From Kingdonia uniflora (taxonomy: Eukaryota > Streptophyta > Magnoliopsida > Ranunculales > Circaeasteraceae): a DNA stretch of 64,000 nt. How positions within the stretch are numbered: the stretch's first letter is position 1; the number at the start of each line of letters is the position of its first letter. The DNA is taken from NCBI GenBank assembly GCA_014058105.1, contig JACGCM010002890.1, positions 1,798,001-1,862,000 of the forward strand, read 5' to 3'. Of the stretch, positions 10,800 through 22,067 are shown piece after piece. The position numbers were made by a program, and so were the translations under genes. The notes below the pieces were generated by a model. It ran no database searches. It was given only the letters and a program-made list of their open reading frames with translations, and was not told where the DNA came from.

Positions 10800-11640
10800 T
10801 ACATCAGTTATGAGGGTTGGTGGCCATAGCCTGTTGCAGGGCACTAGCTATATTGTGTTCCAGGGATTGGGTAAGGGCTCCTCAACTTCTGTCATCAGGT
10901 AATGTAATCCTTTGTCGGCAGTTGTCCAGTAATGAACATTTAGCTTTTGGGTCCTCCGGTAAGGTAGAACTATTGAAGAATGCTAGGAAAGGTGTGCGCC
11001 AGTCATCATGATTGAGACTCTCGCCCCTAGTATTGATGGTGTTGATTCCCATCTGGTCAATAGTTGGGCGTTCGAATACTTCAATATTGAGGGCTCGAGA
11101 TTCGGACTGGCCTAACATAGCAGCAATATAAATGAGAGTATCGGCATGTCTATTTTTACCTCAAGGGTAATCGGTAATTGATGATTTTTTAAAAAAACGA
11201 TCCATGCACTGGCCGACGAGTGCTACATACTCAGCCATGCAACCATTTGCCTAGTTTTTACCAGTGTACTATCACTGAACAAGCTGGGAATTAGTAAATA
11301 CTGCTAGTTTGGGGATACCAAGTTTGAGAGAAAGATCGAGACCATGTATCAAAGCTTTGTATTCGACCTCATTGTTGGTACATTCAAAATTTAACTTGAT
11401 GGCCTTTATGATTCGGTTGTTGGAAGGTGTAACCAAGATGATACCTATCCCATAACCATTAGTCCTACAGATCCATCTATAAAGAGACGCCAGCCCATGT
11501 TAGGGATCCAAGGGTTATAATGTTCGGGCTGATCTTCGGGTAAACCGTCTTCGTGCTCTTCCCAGTTGATGTCTTCGATCGGGAAGTCGACAAGAAAATT
11601 GGCGACTGCCTATCCTTTTTGAGTGACCTATGTCGTATTC
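10800..11640 (-). pseudogene. E2 second RNase H, linker and pol end
   Basis: Reading down from 11600: the start of the archaeal-type RNase H (LFIDGS near 11480), with its later blocks broken by stops, then an open linker at 10882-11118 that matches element B residue by residue (compare DDWRTPFLAFFNSSTLPEDP with DPNDWKTPFLHYFNNATLPDDP). After codons for about DNCRQ the match to B stops and resumes at the last 20 codons of pol (GAGCCCTTACCCAATCCCTG, near 10880). The second RNase H is a hallmark of the Tat lineage. Confidence 0.75.
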
Positions 11641-11832
11641 AACAAGGTAAACAGACAACTATTACACCCATCAAGACTTATCTTTCTTATTGAGGATTTC
11701 GCGAAGAGGGTAGCGGGTGATAACGCGTATGTGGTACACTTAGAAGTATGGTTTGAATTTTCAAGAAGTGTAGACAAGAGTAAGGAGCAGTCGTTCGAGT
11801 TTGGTATATCGTGCTTTGGCTAGGGTCAGAGT

Positions 11833-12822
11833 CTAACTGATGAAATAGATGGGTTTCTCGATACCAGCTTTGATTTGGATAAGGACCGTGCTAATAGAAG
11901 TCTCGGTGACCGTAAGATATAATGTAAGCACTTTGCCTTCGACCGGGGTAATCATGACAGGTGGTTGGCCAATATAAGTTTTGAGTTTGAGAAAAGCTTG
12001 CTCGTATTCGGGTGTCCAGTTAATTTTGGGGGTTCTCCTTTTGGCTTTATGAACACCTTGGTCACGCAAGAGGGAGAATAACCAAGCGCAACGGCCAGAG
12101 GATTTGGAGATGAAGCGGTTTAAGGCGGTTATTTTACTGGTGACCTTTTGGACATCTTTCTTGGTTTGGGGAAAGGGCATATCAATGAGGGCTTGAATTT
12201 GGGTAGGGCCGATCTCAATGCCTCATTTGTAAATGAGGTGACCCAAGAACTTTCCATAGGACACGCCGAATTGGTACTTGTCAGGGTTTAATTTCATAAT
12301 GAATGATCGAAGTATCGAAAAGACTTCAGTCAAATCTTGTAAATGGGTATGTTTTTGGAGACTCTTACACAACATGTTATCGATATAAACTTGGATCGAC
12401 TTGTCAAACAGAGGTTTGAACATGGTGGTAACATGGCGTTGGTAAGTAGAACTCATCTTTTTGAGGCTGAAGGGAATCACTTTAAAACAGTAAAGCCCTT
12501 ATTCTGTGGTAAACAAAGTCTTAAGTTGATCTTTAGGGAGGAGGGGTACATGGTTGTAACCCGATGCCGCGTCCATCATAGATAGGCCATCATGACCGGC
12601 TGTCACGTCTAGAAGCACAAAAATGATCCGAAAAGGAAAACTGCCCTTCGTCGTGTATTTGTTGAGATCGGTGAAGTTGACATAAATTTGGATCTTGCCA
12701 TTCTTCTTGGGGATATTAATGATATTTGAGATCCAATCAGCGTACTTGACCTTTCTAATAAAACTAGCGGCCATAAGTTTTTTAACCTCAAGGTTCACTG
12801 CTTCTCGAATCCTCGCTGCCAA
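11833..12822 (-). pseudogene. E2 reverse transcriptase and RNase H
   Basis: The best-preserved pol part of E2, in three frames. RT is at 12499-12822 (EAVNLEVKKLMAASFIRKVK, VNFTDLNKY, then LSMMDAASGYNHVPLL) and 12223-12480 (YIDNMLC; the active-site box YIDD reads YIDN). The joining block and RNase H are at 11833-12180 (MPFPQTKKDVQKVTSKI, ALNRFI, then LTLYLTVTETSISTVLIQ). RT makes the cDNA and RNase H removes the RNA template. The YIDN change and the frame breaks mean it is inactive. Confidence 0.85.
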
Positions 12823-13311
12823 AGGATGCTTCTTCTATTTTACAACTATAGATTTTGGGATGAGGTCAAGACGATGGCAGGCCAGGGTGGAGTCAATGTC
12901 ACGCATCTCGCGGAACTATCAAGCGAAAACATCTTTATTTTCTCGAAGGAACATAGTGAGTTCGTAGCTTTCAACCGCATCCAAGAAGCTGCCAGTGAAT
13001 GTACCTCGACCAGGACCATCAAGTTCGGCGTTAACAATAAATTTGACAGGTGTGGAAGAAGGTGTCAAGGTGGTGGGGAGAGAGAGATAGAGTGATTGCT
13101 ATAGCTTTACCAATTTCTTGGTTAGGTCAATTTTAAGATGTTCCCATGAGCAGGCTAAGCACTGGGAACCTTTTATGTTTCACGTGTCATATGGGGAAGT
13201 GAAACGCAATGTTTTGTAGTAGGTAGAAGGTATGGATTTTATGGCATAAAGCCAATCACGCCCTAGAATGCCCAGATATTCAGACTTCTTGTCGATGACA
13301 AGAAAACTGGT

Positions 13312-13530
13312 TTAGAGGGTAACTGGATCGGTGGTGACAGGAAGGCTAAGACGGCTTACTGCGACTTCTGTAGCGCCGTTAAAACCTTTGAGTTCAATGT
13401 TGGCTGGTGTAATGAAATCTATTATTTGCATAGCACAAACAATTTGGAGGAAGAGTACGTCTGCTGCATTGCCTGTATCGATGAGCATCGTATGGAGAAC
13501 AAGGTGCTCGGCCTTAATCATAATGACCAA
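13312..13530 (-). pseudogene. E2 aspartic protease
   Basis: A 72-codon open frame with the intact catalytic motif MLIDTGNAADVLF (about 13470), followed by ANIELKGFNGATEV. It releases mature Gag and Pol proteins in this family. This copy still has the DTG that elements A (NTS) and B (DTE) have lost. It is cut off at the C-terminal side by a stop; the GRDWL-type block (GILGRDWLYAIKSIP) follows in another frame near 13260. Confidence 0.85.
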
Positions 13531-13535
13531 GGGGT

Positions 13536-15115
13536 CTAAATGGGAAATCGAACATGTGAAGTGTCATAATTGATGAAGGATATACCTTCGGGGTGGGGGT
13601 GGGGGCGGTGGCTAGATTCGGGTTGGAAAATGGGAAGTTTTTGTTGATAGGTAAGCTTACAATATTCTTTAATGAGTGAACGTTGCAGAGCGTAGTGCTT
13701 GTTTGTAGGATGGAAATTATATTTATGATTAGGACAGTAAGGCTCATCCTTCCTAACTTCGATTGGGAAATTGGTGCGCCAGATAGGATCAACCTGGATG
13801 AGTGTGAGAAGGGTGTTAATGAGGGCGGTGAGTTTAGGTAGGATGGGCATGAGTCATTTTTTGCAGGGTTCGTAAGATTGAGCATCGAAGTGGTTGGTGG
13901 TCGAGGCCTATCCCTGGCAATTAGATTTGTGGAGACATTTGAGGTCGATGTATCTTTTGACCTTAGATAGCATCTCCCAAAGGGTTTGTGGCTTTTGAAG
14001 CACGATATACTCCGTAACGCGGTTGCGGTCAGGCAGGTTATTGGAGTAGGCGATAACAGTGTTCGCGCAATCGAGGTTTTCGACTTTCTATCATTCATCG
14101 AGAAACTGCTTTGTGAAGTTTTTAAGCATTTCAGTGGGTGATTTGCGGAAGTTGAAAAGGGCATCGACCCAGACCTCACGATCCTTATTAAAGGCGAAAT
14201 GGGAGATGAAAAAGTTTGAAAGTTATTCGAAACTTTGAATGGAGCCATTCGAGAGGTTGTGGTACCATTTGAGAAGGCTGCCAGTGAGACAGGTAGGAAA
14301 TATGTGACACAAGATGTGATCTGCAATTGAATGTAGAATGAGAGCATTCTGAAACTGGAGCACATGAGATTGGGGGTATGTATTGCGGTACTTGTAGATT
14401 TTTGGGGTATGGAAATTTAGAGGCACATCGATAGCGAGGAGCTTCGGGCAAATGAGATTATTTAACCGACTATATGAGTATGGGGTTGAGCTTGCGCTAA
14501 TGCGAATGGCGACATAAACTTTTTGGTTGAGATCCTACTGTGTGAGGTAACCAGGTTGAAGGGGAGAGCCCGGGGGTCAGGGTGATATGGCAATCGGTTA
14601 AGGATGTGTTTAACATTCTGTTCTCCAAGGTGCTCCCTAGCAGGGTGTAGCGTGGGGTGGCAAAAAGTGCGAAGGGTAGTGTAGGAAGAATCCTCGGTAA
14701 TGGGGATACCAAGATGGATCGAGCCAGTGGGTATGGTGGTGGGGGAACCCTCAGTACCAAGGTAGACCGGAGGGACCTCGAGTCAGGGGTGGGGCCCGAT
14801 TCTTGTACGAGCTGAGACGCACGAGGGGGTGGGTGCCCGATAACACATAGGAACATCTAGGGTATGAACATGTTGAAGTTCACGAACTGTATTGCACAGT
14901 TCATTCAGTACTCGATGTTGGCGGTCATTATCGTCTAAACGGTGCTGCCATTCCGCCTCGAGTTCTTGTCGTCTGTCCTTGTGCTCAATACGTAATTGGT
15001 TGGTATGGAACTCCTCAGTTTGGGAAAATTGTTGGCTAAATCGGGCGAGTTAGGCGGCGATGCCATCGGTGGAGTTTTCGACAATGGCAAAGGTTAAATG
15101 AAGGGTGGGGGCCAT
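13536..15115 (-). pseudogene. E2 gag
   Basis: Gag begins at the ATG at 15115 (MAPTLHL, the same start as element A at 49880) and continues through several frames. The Gag core is in the frames at 14188-14451 (SECSHSTFNCRSHLV, then LSHWQPSQMVPQPLEWLHS) and 14223-14426 (CLTGSLLKWYHNLSNGSIQS). A cysteine/histidine cluster before the protease (about 13700-13740) is the likely nucleocapsid. Several frameshifts. The 283-codon open frame at 13514-14365 is mostly out of frame relative to the relatives A and B. Confidence 0.7.
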
Positions 15116-15185
15116 TGAGTGTGGCTATAAGGGGTAGGAAAAAATAGGGATTGAGAAGGGTGGGTATACCACAGATATAACCAAA

Positions 15186-15880
15186 TATAGGGGCATAGTT
15201 TCATAAAGGGGAAACTTCGCGCTTACACCTTGAAGGTAACCTTCGGCTAGGCTTTTTGGCAAATATATAAGACTATAAACAACTAGTTTAATGCACTAAC
15301 ATACTTGCGTGGAGTCCATGAATTGGGTTATCCACAACCTCTAGCGAGGATTTGAATTGAAGATTGTATAAATGTTGAGTTAGATGACAGTTTGAGTTGA
15401 CTGAAGGTTACAGGGTATTCGAAGGCAATATTAGGAGGGTTTAGGCAGAGTTTTTCTAACCCATCCAGAGTGCTCCCTCTCTTCTATTTATAGGAGATAG
15501 AAAATGTGAGTCACCATGTGAGGTCAGATTACATGTATACCTCTTGAGGCAGCTGTCTTATACCATAAGGCAGTTCTAATACTGTGGTTGTCTGGCGGCT
15601 TGCTTCTACAATTCTGTCTTGTGAGCTGGCTATTAGGTGTGTTTGCCTTCGACCATGCATTACCATCGTAGAAGTCATTCTGGAGTTAATGTAGACCGAC
15701 TGCCTTTGTCTTCTTCTTCGACTTACTTCGATGACGCTTTCGAATGCTCAAGTATTCAATTAATCTCGGAAGACTTTGTGGAATTCGATGCTGCCTTGCT
15801 GGGCTTCAAGTCTCTTGTAGAATTCCATGTAGCCCTCGACTATTCGACTAGTACTGGAAGGCTTCGAGCAGGCTATTACA
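15186..15880 (-). repeat. E2 5' LTR
   Basis: 695 bp. On the minus strand it begins TGTAATAGCCTGCTCGAAGCC, as do LTRs A (TGCAGTAGCC) and B (TGTAGTAGCC), and ends ...CTATA before a degenerate PBS (TTTGGTTATATCTGTGG). A TATA-like CTATAAATAG lies at about 15482-15492. Some apparent open frame at 15637-15880 on the plus strand is LTR, not a gene. Confidence 0.85.
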
Positions 15881-16280
15881 AGGCTCATAAAAAGGTGGAT
15901 GTGGTGAGGAATGAAGCAGTTGCCAAGGCTGATATGGTTGGTCTAGAATCTCTAAGGCGTATGAAGTCAAACTATTGCGGGAAGTTTGGCGCCATGAAAG
16001 AAAGGAAGAATTTTTACAAGTCTTGTTAATACTTCAGGAAACAAATTCCTAGACTCTGATGATGAAGTAGATCCCTCCGATGATGTTGCTTATACTCCAG
16101 ACGTACCCAGTGCTGCTGAGCAGGTATCGAATGAGGTACTCGATGATCTTACTCTTGATCTACCTGTGAGGAATGTCGATCCATTAGAGTCAATTGAGAA
16201 ATATAAGGTTTTATTAATTTTACCTCTTCGAATGTACAAGTGGTCGCTGGGACCTGTTAACATTAATGGTTTTTAAAGTC
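15881..16280 (+). pseudogene. Antisense ORF of E3 (C-terminal part)
   Basis: The plus strand, antisense to E3 pol, encodes a charged, helix-prone stretch (AHKKVDVVRNEAVAKADMVG) ending at a stop at 16027. After a frameshift an acidic tail follows (FLDSDDEVDPSDDVAYTPDV). This layout (coiled coil then acidic tail, antisense, between integrase and 3' LTR) is that of the antisense ORFs known from Tat-lineage elements such as Retand and maize Grande. The N-terminal part was separated by insertion of E2. Function of such ORFs is not established. Confidence 0.6.
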
Positions 16281-16539
16281 ATATTTAATTATGAATGTGC
16301 TGATATTATTTTAATATCTCTAAGTTGGGAGAATAATTGTCATTGTGTATAAGATGTTTTGGATATGATGCCCATTGATGAGATATCCATTTTGAATGAT
16401 TGGATTGTGATGTAAGACATGACCAACTATGGATTTATCGCTATAGATTATTGAGAAAACAAAGTAGAAGAAAAATTTGAAACAAAAGGTATTCTTTAAT
16501 ATAACTCTTATCTGTAGAACATTTGCAAATGAGCTGCAT

Positions 16540-17480
16540 TCCATAGGTATTCTAGTTGTACTTCATCTTCTATCATTAGCCAGTATGTGCCATTATCGGT
16601 CTTGTCACTTATGATGTAAGGACCTTGCCAAATTTATGATAACTTCCCCTAATTTTTTGGTCGAGTACTGTCTTATATTTGACGAAGTACAAGATCTCCG
16701 ATGTCAATTGTCATCTTCCACACTTTTTGCTATATGATTTTTTGTGAGTATCGTGGTATCGCCCCAAGTTTGTGATTGTGCGGTCTCTTATTTCTTCAAT
16801 CCAATTAAGGTTGCATAGGAGTCCTAGTTCATTTTCTTCATCGGTCAGCTGCTTTCAAGCAGTGAGAAGGTTAAGGTCTGAAGGATTGACTGTTTCGGTT
16901 CCAAAAGCCATCATGAAGGGTATGCATCCTGTAGATGTTCGTGGAATGGTTATGTACCCCCATAAGGTAATGAATATTTCCTCAACCCATCAATTTTTCC
17001 TTTCATCCAACCTCTTTTGTAACCCGGATTTAATGTTTTTATTGATAGCCTCTACCTGGCCATTACCTTGTTGATAGTAAGGTGTCTAGGTAGTCCATTA
17101 TATTTTATACTTGTGGAGGAAGTTTATGACTTTGTTACTAATGAATTGTTTTCCATTGTTTGATTTTATTATTTATGGATATCAGAATCTTGTGATGATG
17201 TGTTCCCATTAAAACTTGATTACTTCTTTTTCTGCAGTATGGTTGAGTGGAACTGCTTTGATCCATTTGGTAAAACAATATGTAGTTACAAAAACAAATC
17301 TTTTATTCCCTGACGCAGGGTGGAAAGGGCCTATAATGTCGATTCCCCATCTTTTTAATGGCCATAGAACGTTACTGACATGTAAGTCGAAAGCTAGACT
17401 TTTGATGTCTTGAGCGTAGATTTGACATTTATAACATTTTAAAACAAACTATTTTCAATCTTTCCCCATCTTTAGCCAAT
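16540..17480 (-). pseudogene. E3 integrase
   Basis: Minus-strand integrase with the zinc-finger end (CYKCQIYA near 17440), first catalytic block (GIDIIGPFHPASG near 17330), second block with NNGKQFISNKVINFLHKY (near 17130; the usual D of DNG is N here) and YYQQGNGQVEAINK (near 17060), carrying the Glu. Interrupted by several stops. The C-terminal chromatin-facing part runs to about 16560. Confidence 0.8.
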
Positions 17481-17746
17481 ATAATCATTAAGTGAATGAC
17501 CTTTGAGCCAATGATCAACCTGAAACGTGCACTACACATATTCCTTGGTATAACTCCTTAATTTTGATTTGAGCCTATTTTTGTGAAATACATTCGATGA
17601 GGGGATCTTCACCAATGAATATGCATAGCACTCCTCCTTAGACTTTAAATCTTAGACATTTTGCTAAGAGAGATCGGGCTTCTTCCTTCTTTTGTAAGAA
17701 TTTCTCCAGTCTTCAGGATCATCATCTTCTATCATTTGAATTTGCA

Positions 17747-18250
17747 TCATTTTTTCTTATCGAGGCTAGAATGTTGGATAAATTCGATGTCCAATGTCAT
17801 TCTCTTACTATCTTCCAACATTGCTACAATGTAGGCCAATGCATTGGCGTGCCTATTTTCTGCCCTTAGAAAATAAAAGATAGTGCCTCTTTTAAATTTC
17901 TTCATCTTTTTATCGACTTGAGTGTCATATCCGACCATTTTTTCGAATGTTTTTAATGTCTTATTGTAGTAGTTGGCTACTAATAATGAACCTACATAGA
18001 CTGCTATGTCCTCCACCCCAAGTTTTAATACAAGATCGAGACTATGTAAAATTGCCTCATACTCAGTTTCATTGTTGGCTGTATAGAATTTGAGATTGAT
18101 GGTTTTCCTGATTCTGTGATTTGAAGGAACAATCCCAATCCTTGATCCTCGAGGTCTTGTTGATCTATCCGTGAAGAGTCAATATCCTGTACTTTTGGAC
18201 TATGTGTCTAGTTCCATGATAGAGTCATCAGCTAATACTACTTCGAGCTC
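17747..18250 (-). pseudogene. E3 second (archaeal-type) RNase H
   Basis: The open frame 17747-18016 carries the last blocks of the second RNase H (GSLLVANYYNKTL, then FYFLRAENRHANALAY); the region 18020-18200 holds the earlier blocks (NETEYEAILHSLDLVLKLG-like), with stops. The domain duplicates the RNase H function and marks the Tat group. Confidence 0.7.
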
Positions 18251-18299
18251 CTCCCATTCAGGGTCTTCAGCGGGGAAATTTCCAGAAAGTTGGCTATAG

Positions 18300-19460
18300 C
18301 TTGTCCTTTAACTGAGATTTGGGGATCAAAGGAGATGTTATATTCCCCCAGGAATACAGACCATTGTTATACCTTTCTCGACATTTCTGTTATTGAGTGG
18401 ATTAGCTTGAGATGGAATTTGACGATGACTTTGATCTTATACGCCTAGAAATAGGGTCAAAGTTTTTGGGAACTGCAGACCAAAGAGAGTAGTTATTTTT
18501 TTGTAGTTGTGTACCTTTTTTCCTCATATATTAGGGTTTAATGACGAAGTTAATTAGCTTCTCAACTCTATTGTCTTCTTGAATGAGGACCAAACTAATT
18601 GAGCCTTATGTTGTCGATAAGTACATTGCTAAAACTTTATCATCAACCGGAGTGCTCATTATTGGAGGATGCCCCAAGTATCGCTCTAGGTCTTGAAAGG
18701 CAAACTTACATTTTACGGTCCATTCAATTTCTCTGGGTTGCTTTCTAGTGACTGGGGTTGGGTTTTCACAAAAGAAGAGGTAAAGAAGTTTGCATCGGTC
18801 AGATGGTTTCAAGATAAATATGTGAAGAGCTGTTGCCATCCTTGCTAGCTTTTAGACATCCTCCTTTGTTCGAGGTAAGGGCATGGTCACCAGTGCCTTG
18901 AACAATTCTGGGCTGATTTCTATCCCACATTTACTTACCAAATGGCCTAAGAATTTTTTAGAAGCAACCCCGAATTAATACTTTTCTGGGTTTAACTTCA
19001 TTCAGTAAGCGCGGAAGATGTCGAAGATGGTCTGTAAATTACCACAATGGTCTTCTCTTTTAAGGCTTTTACAAATCATGTCATCGATGTATACTTCCAT
19101 GGTCTTTTCCAGCTGGTCTTTGATCATTTTTGTTACTAGACACTAATAGGTTATTCCTGTATTCTTTAGTCCAAAAGGCATAACAATATAATAGTAAAGG
19201 CCTATTTTTGTAATAAATGTCATCTTTTCTTGATCTTCTTTGGCAAGTAGAACTTGGTTGTACCCTGAAGCCGCATCCATCATAGACAAAAGCTCATGTC
19301 CAGCCACAAAGTTGAGGAGTTGAGGTATTAAAGGTAGTAATAAGTTATCTTTAGGTATATATTTATTGGGTTCTGTGAAATCCACGCAGACCCTGATCTT
19401 CCCGTTCTTCTTTGGGGCAGTTTATCAATTTCCTCATTAACTACTTCTCGAAGCCTGGGT
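18300..19460 (-). pseudogene. E3 RT and first RNase H
   Basis: RT blocks at 19143-19385 (MDFTEPNKYIPKDNLLLPL, then LSMMDAASGYNQVLL and MPFGLKNTG), followed by YIDDMIC (about 19072-19092, active site intact but in another frame) and the joining block. First RNase H at 18606-18839 (WTVKCKFAFQDLERYLGHPP, VDDKVLAMYL). Frames are broken between blocks. Confidence 0.8.
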
Positions 19461-19527
19461 ACCAAATTTTGCCACTTTAACATGATGGCTTTGATGTCAG
19501 GTACTAGGTTTAGCCTGCGACAAGCTT

Positions 19528-19878
19528 CTACATGATGGCTTTATTGTTGGATACTAGGTTATGCACAATGGCTTTGATAAAATGTCTGAGACCAAGAACA
19601 TTAATAACCCTCTTAAAGAGCATATCTACCTCATTACCTATGTCACTGAGGAGTGTATGGAGGTATTCCTGCCTTACTTTGTGATTTGTCACTAACGGAT
19701 CATCATGGGGGTACTTCATATGACAGGTATCGCATTCTTTAAAAGAAATGTGATAAGGAAATTTTTCTTTGCTGAAGTTAAGCAAAAGTTTAACAAGCTT
19801 TTCTGAAGAGGTTATTTTGCAGCATGACGTATTTTGGTCGTCCTTCTTACACTTTCTCCCTTTCTCGATATTGATCAT
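19528..19878 (-). pseudogene. E3 protease region
   Basis: A 116-codon frame containing FKECDTCHMKYPHDDPLV, then HTLLSDIGNEVDMLF, at the place of the protease active site, where DIG stands in place of the usual DTG. It lies between gag and RT. Note that about 19490-19560 contains a short direct repeat of CTACATGATGGCTTT.. around 19480 and 19530, which may have caused a small rearrangement. Confidence 0.6.
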
Positions 19879-19999
19879 GCATAGATGCCTAACCTGGCCT
19901 TATCCTTGCTCTTCTTCTTTTTTCTTTGTTTCCTCGTCAAGGAATTTTGAACATCGATGACATACTTGTGGAGACATCTTGCCAGTACGATTTGGTGGA

Positions 20000-21540
20000 A
20001 GATTCTTATGAGGGAATAGTTGTTAACAGTCTCATGACTATACATATTGTGATACTAACAGAGAGGTTTGTCGGTATATCAGGGATTTCCTGAGCTTCCC
20101 TATAGAGTTCACCTTCCCTCATAATGCGTAGGATGGTTGTTAATGTCGTAGTCATGGGTGGTAAGACCGGTATGGGCCTATCATACTTTACATCTCGACC
20201 TTTTAGATTATCATTGGGTAGTGCATATCACTTGTCTTTCCCATTTCTTAACTGCCTGGAAGTGTTTGGGGAAGCGATTCTTGGGGAGTTAATAACATAT
20301 GAGTTTTTCATCTTGTCTTTCTTTGATCTCTCAAGCTCGATATAATTATTGACCACATTCTATCATTTTTGTCACTGTCTTTGGCTTATGGAGTGCTAAC
20401 TCTTTTTGAACTTTAGAGTCAATGTGAAGAGAAAAATTAAATACAAGGACCACAATCTTTAGATCAAAATTTCCGAATTTCCTAGTTTCTTACAAAAATT
20501 GTTTGTAAATTTTTTTTTGGGATTTCCTTTGCTCCATGTTTAAAAATAAAATGAGAATCGACAGTCACTTCTCGTTCCTTTGCATGCGTGTAATTCGATT
20601 CGAGCAAGAGTTATAATTGAGTGAAGTTTGTTATTAATCCTTCGGGAATGGTGTAAAACCATCTGAGAGGTCTTCCTTAAGACTTATACTGAATAACTGG
20701 CATAACATGTGATCGAGTTTTGAGTAGAGTCAAACTGCAACTTTAAAATGTCAGACATGAGCTATTGGATCAGTGAGGCCCGCATATTAAGGGAATTTTG
20801 GCATGTGAATATTCTCAGGAATAGACATGTTCTCAAGGTGAAGGGAGATAGGGTTTGTTTCGGTCCTTTCCAGGGATGATCTCCGACTTAGATTGGTCGT
20901 ATTAATAGCTTAGATCCTGTAATTCAAGTCGTCTATAGTAACAAACTATAGGGCCACCGGTGATATTGTCACAGGCGCGTGAAGGTTGAACTCTCCTTGG
21001 CCTTCCAGGTCTAGTCTTTCTCTTATAGATTGTCTTGGGGGAGTCGATGGGATCTGACGTCAGGTTCGTCGATTCCTCAGAGTGGTTGAGGCCTAAGAAG
21101 TAAGGCCAAAATATCACAATGCTCTATTAGGATTCCTTGACTGCCTCCTCGAAGTTCGGCGTCGTTCATCTCTTGATGATCCATTATCCCTTTGAGATGT
21201 TCTAGACCGATGTTTACTTTGGGATTGGATGGGTGCCCCTGATGAGTGGAAAATCAATCATGATACCTGTGTAAAATTTCTATCTCCTTCTGATGAGTCC
21301 AGCTTTGCTACTCAAGGGCTTTTCGCCTTTTGTCCCTTTTAACTTAGAGGGATTTTGCGTGAATCTATTGATCTTTGACTCGCTGCACTCTGTCAAATTC
21401 CATTTTCTTTTGTAGTTCAAGGATTACATTATGAAAGTTGATAGTTTCTTGCAACACCGTGGCTTAGATTTCCTCGTTGTTCCTTTGTGTACTAGAGACA
21501 CTTTGGAAGTTCATGTTGATCATGGTGCTACAGATAAAAA
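20000..21540 (-). pseudogene. E3 gag
   Basis: Minus-strand gag in several frames. Recognisable parts are the N-terminal arginine/proline-rich linker (KRKTRPGRPRRVQPSRAC at about 20950-21020), the Gag core around 20560-20830 (PENIHMPKFP, AGLTDPIAHV.HF) and a later basic region. Many stops. The start is near the ATG at about 21532, shortly after the PBS. Confidence 0.65.
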
Positions 21541-21588
21541 TGAGGGTTTGATTGAGAAAAGTAAGTTTTCCCACAGATAGCACCAATT

Positions 21589-22067
21589 GTAATGGCTAGT
21601 TTATTGGTAAGTAAACTTCACCTTTACTTTAGGTAGTAATATACAATTCAAGACTTAAAAAGAATAGAACATAGTAAATTTTACGTAGAAACTTAGAGGA
21701 ATGCTGAGAAAAACCATGACCAAAATAAGGATTTGATAAAGATTTTACTATGTTGTAAATCTATTACACTTGCTAGAGAAAGTAATTTAGATGATAGGTA
21801 AGAGGAATTTTCTCTTCCCTAATATTGTATGCTCTGTCTGTATTTATAGATAGATGCAAGAAGTTACAAAGTTACAATGTTTCTTCTATAATTCAGGAAG
21901 GTGGACAAACTTTACGGAGCATGAGCAACGGTAACCTTTGACCAAGTGTAAAGTCTGTCATGCGTGATCAACTTCTTGAGGTTGTAGACCAAGATGTTAA
22001 CGTTCTTTAAGTTGAATATTTCTATGACTAATGATATACCTTCGAGATGTCTCTTGTATCTTTGTCA
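21589..22067 (-). repeat. Probable E3 5' LTR
   Basis: On the minus strand, from TGACAAAGATACAAGAG (22067 down) to ...CCATTACA, followed by the PBS-like ATTGGTGCTATCTGTGG (21571-21588). Length about 480 bp. The right edge is chosen because of its TG start; no partner LTR is present to confirm it. Confidence 0.5.

Larger units (their letters stand above)
10441..15880 (-). mobile_element. Tat-type gypsy E2, integrase deleted
   Basis: Minus-strand element of the same family as A and B. The 5' LTR is 15186-15880, followed by gag, protease, RT, RNase H and the second RNase H. The linker after the second RNase H is at 10882-11118, then the very end of pol (about 10800-10880) and the non-coding tandem repeats (10441-10735). 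The integrase, which in B occupies about 1 kb between the linker and the end of pol, is absent. The element sits inside the antisense ORF of E3 (junction at 15880/15881). Its 3' LTR was not found. Confidence 0.85.
15881..22067 (-). mobile_element. Gypsy E3 with antisense ORF, 3' end lost
   Basis: Minus-strand gypsy element of a second family. The 5' LTR (about 21589-22067) is followed by a PBS-like site (TTGGTGCTATCTGTGG), gag, protease, RT, RNase H, second RNase H and integrase, then a plus-strand (antisense) ORF remnant at 15881-16280. E2 inserted into that antisense ORF at 15880. The remaining 3' part and 3' LTR of E3 should lie left of E2 but were not recognised. Confidence 0.8.

Noticed and set aside
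13514..14365. A 283-codon open frame on the minus strand
   Set aside because: It overlaps gag of E2 in a different frame from the conserved Gag blocks of A and B; it is a shadow frame.
15637..16029. A 130-codon plus-strand ORF
   Set aside because: Its first half is the E2 LTR (to 15880) and only the second half is the antisense ORF of E3; it is not one gene.
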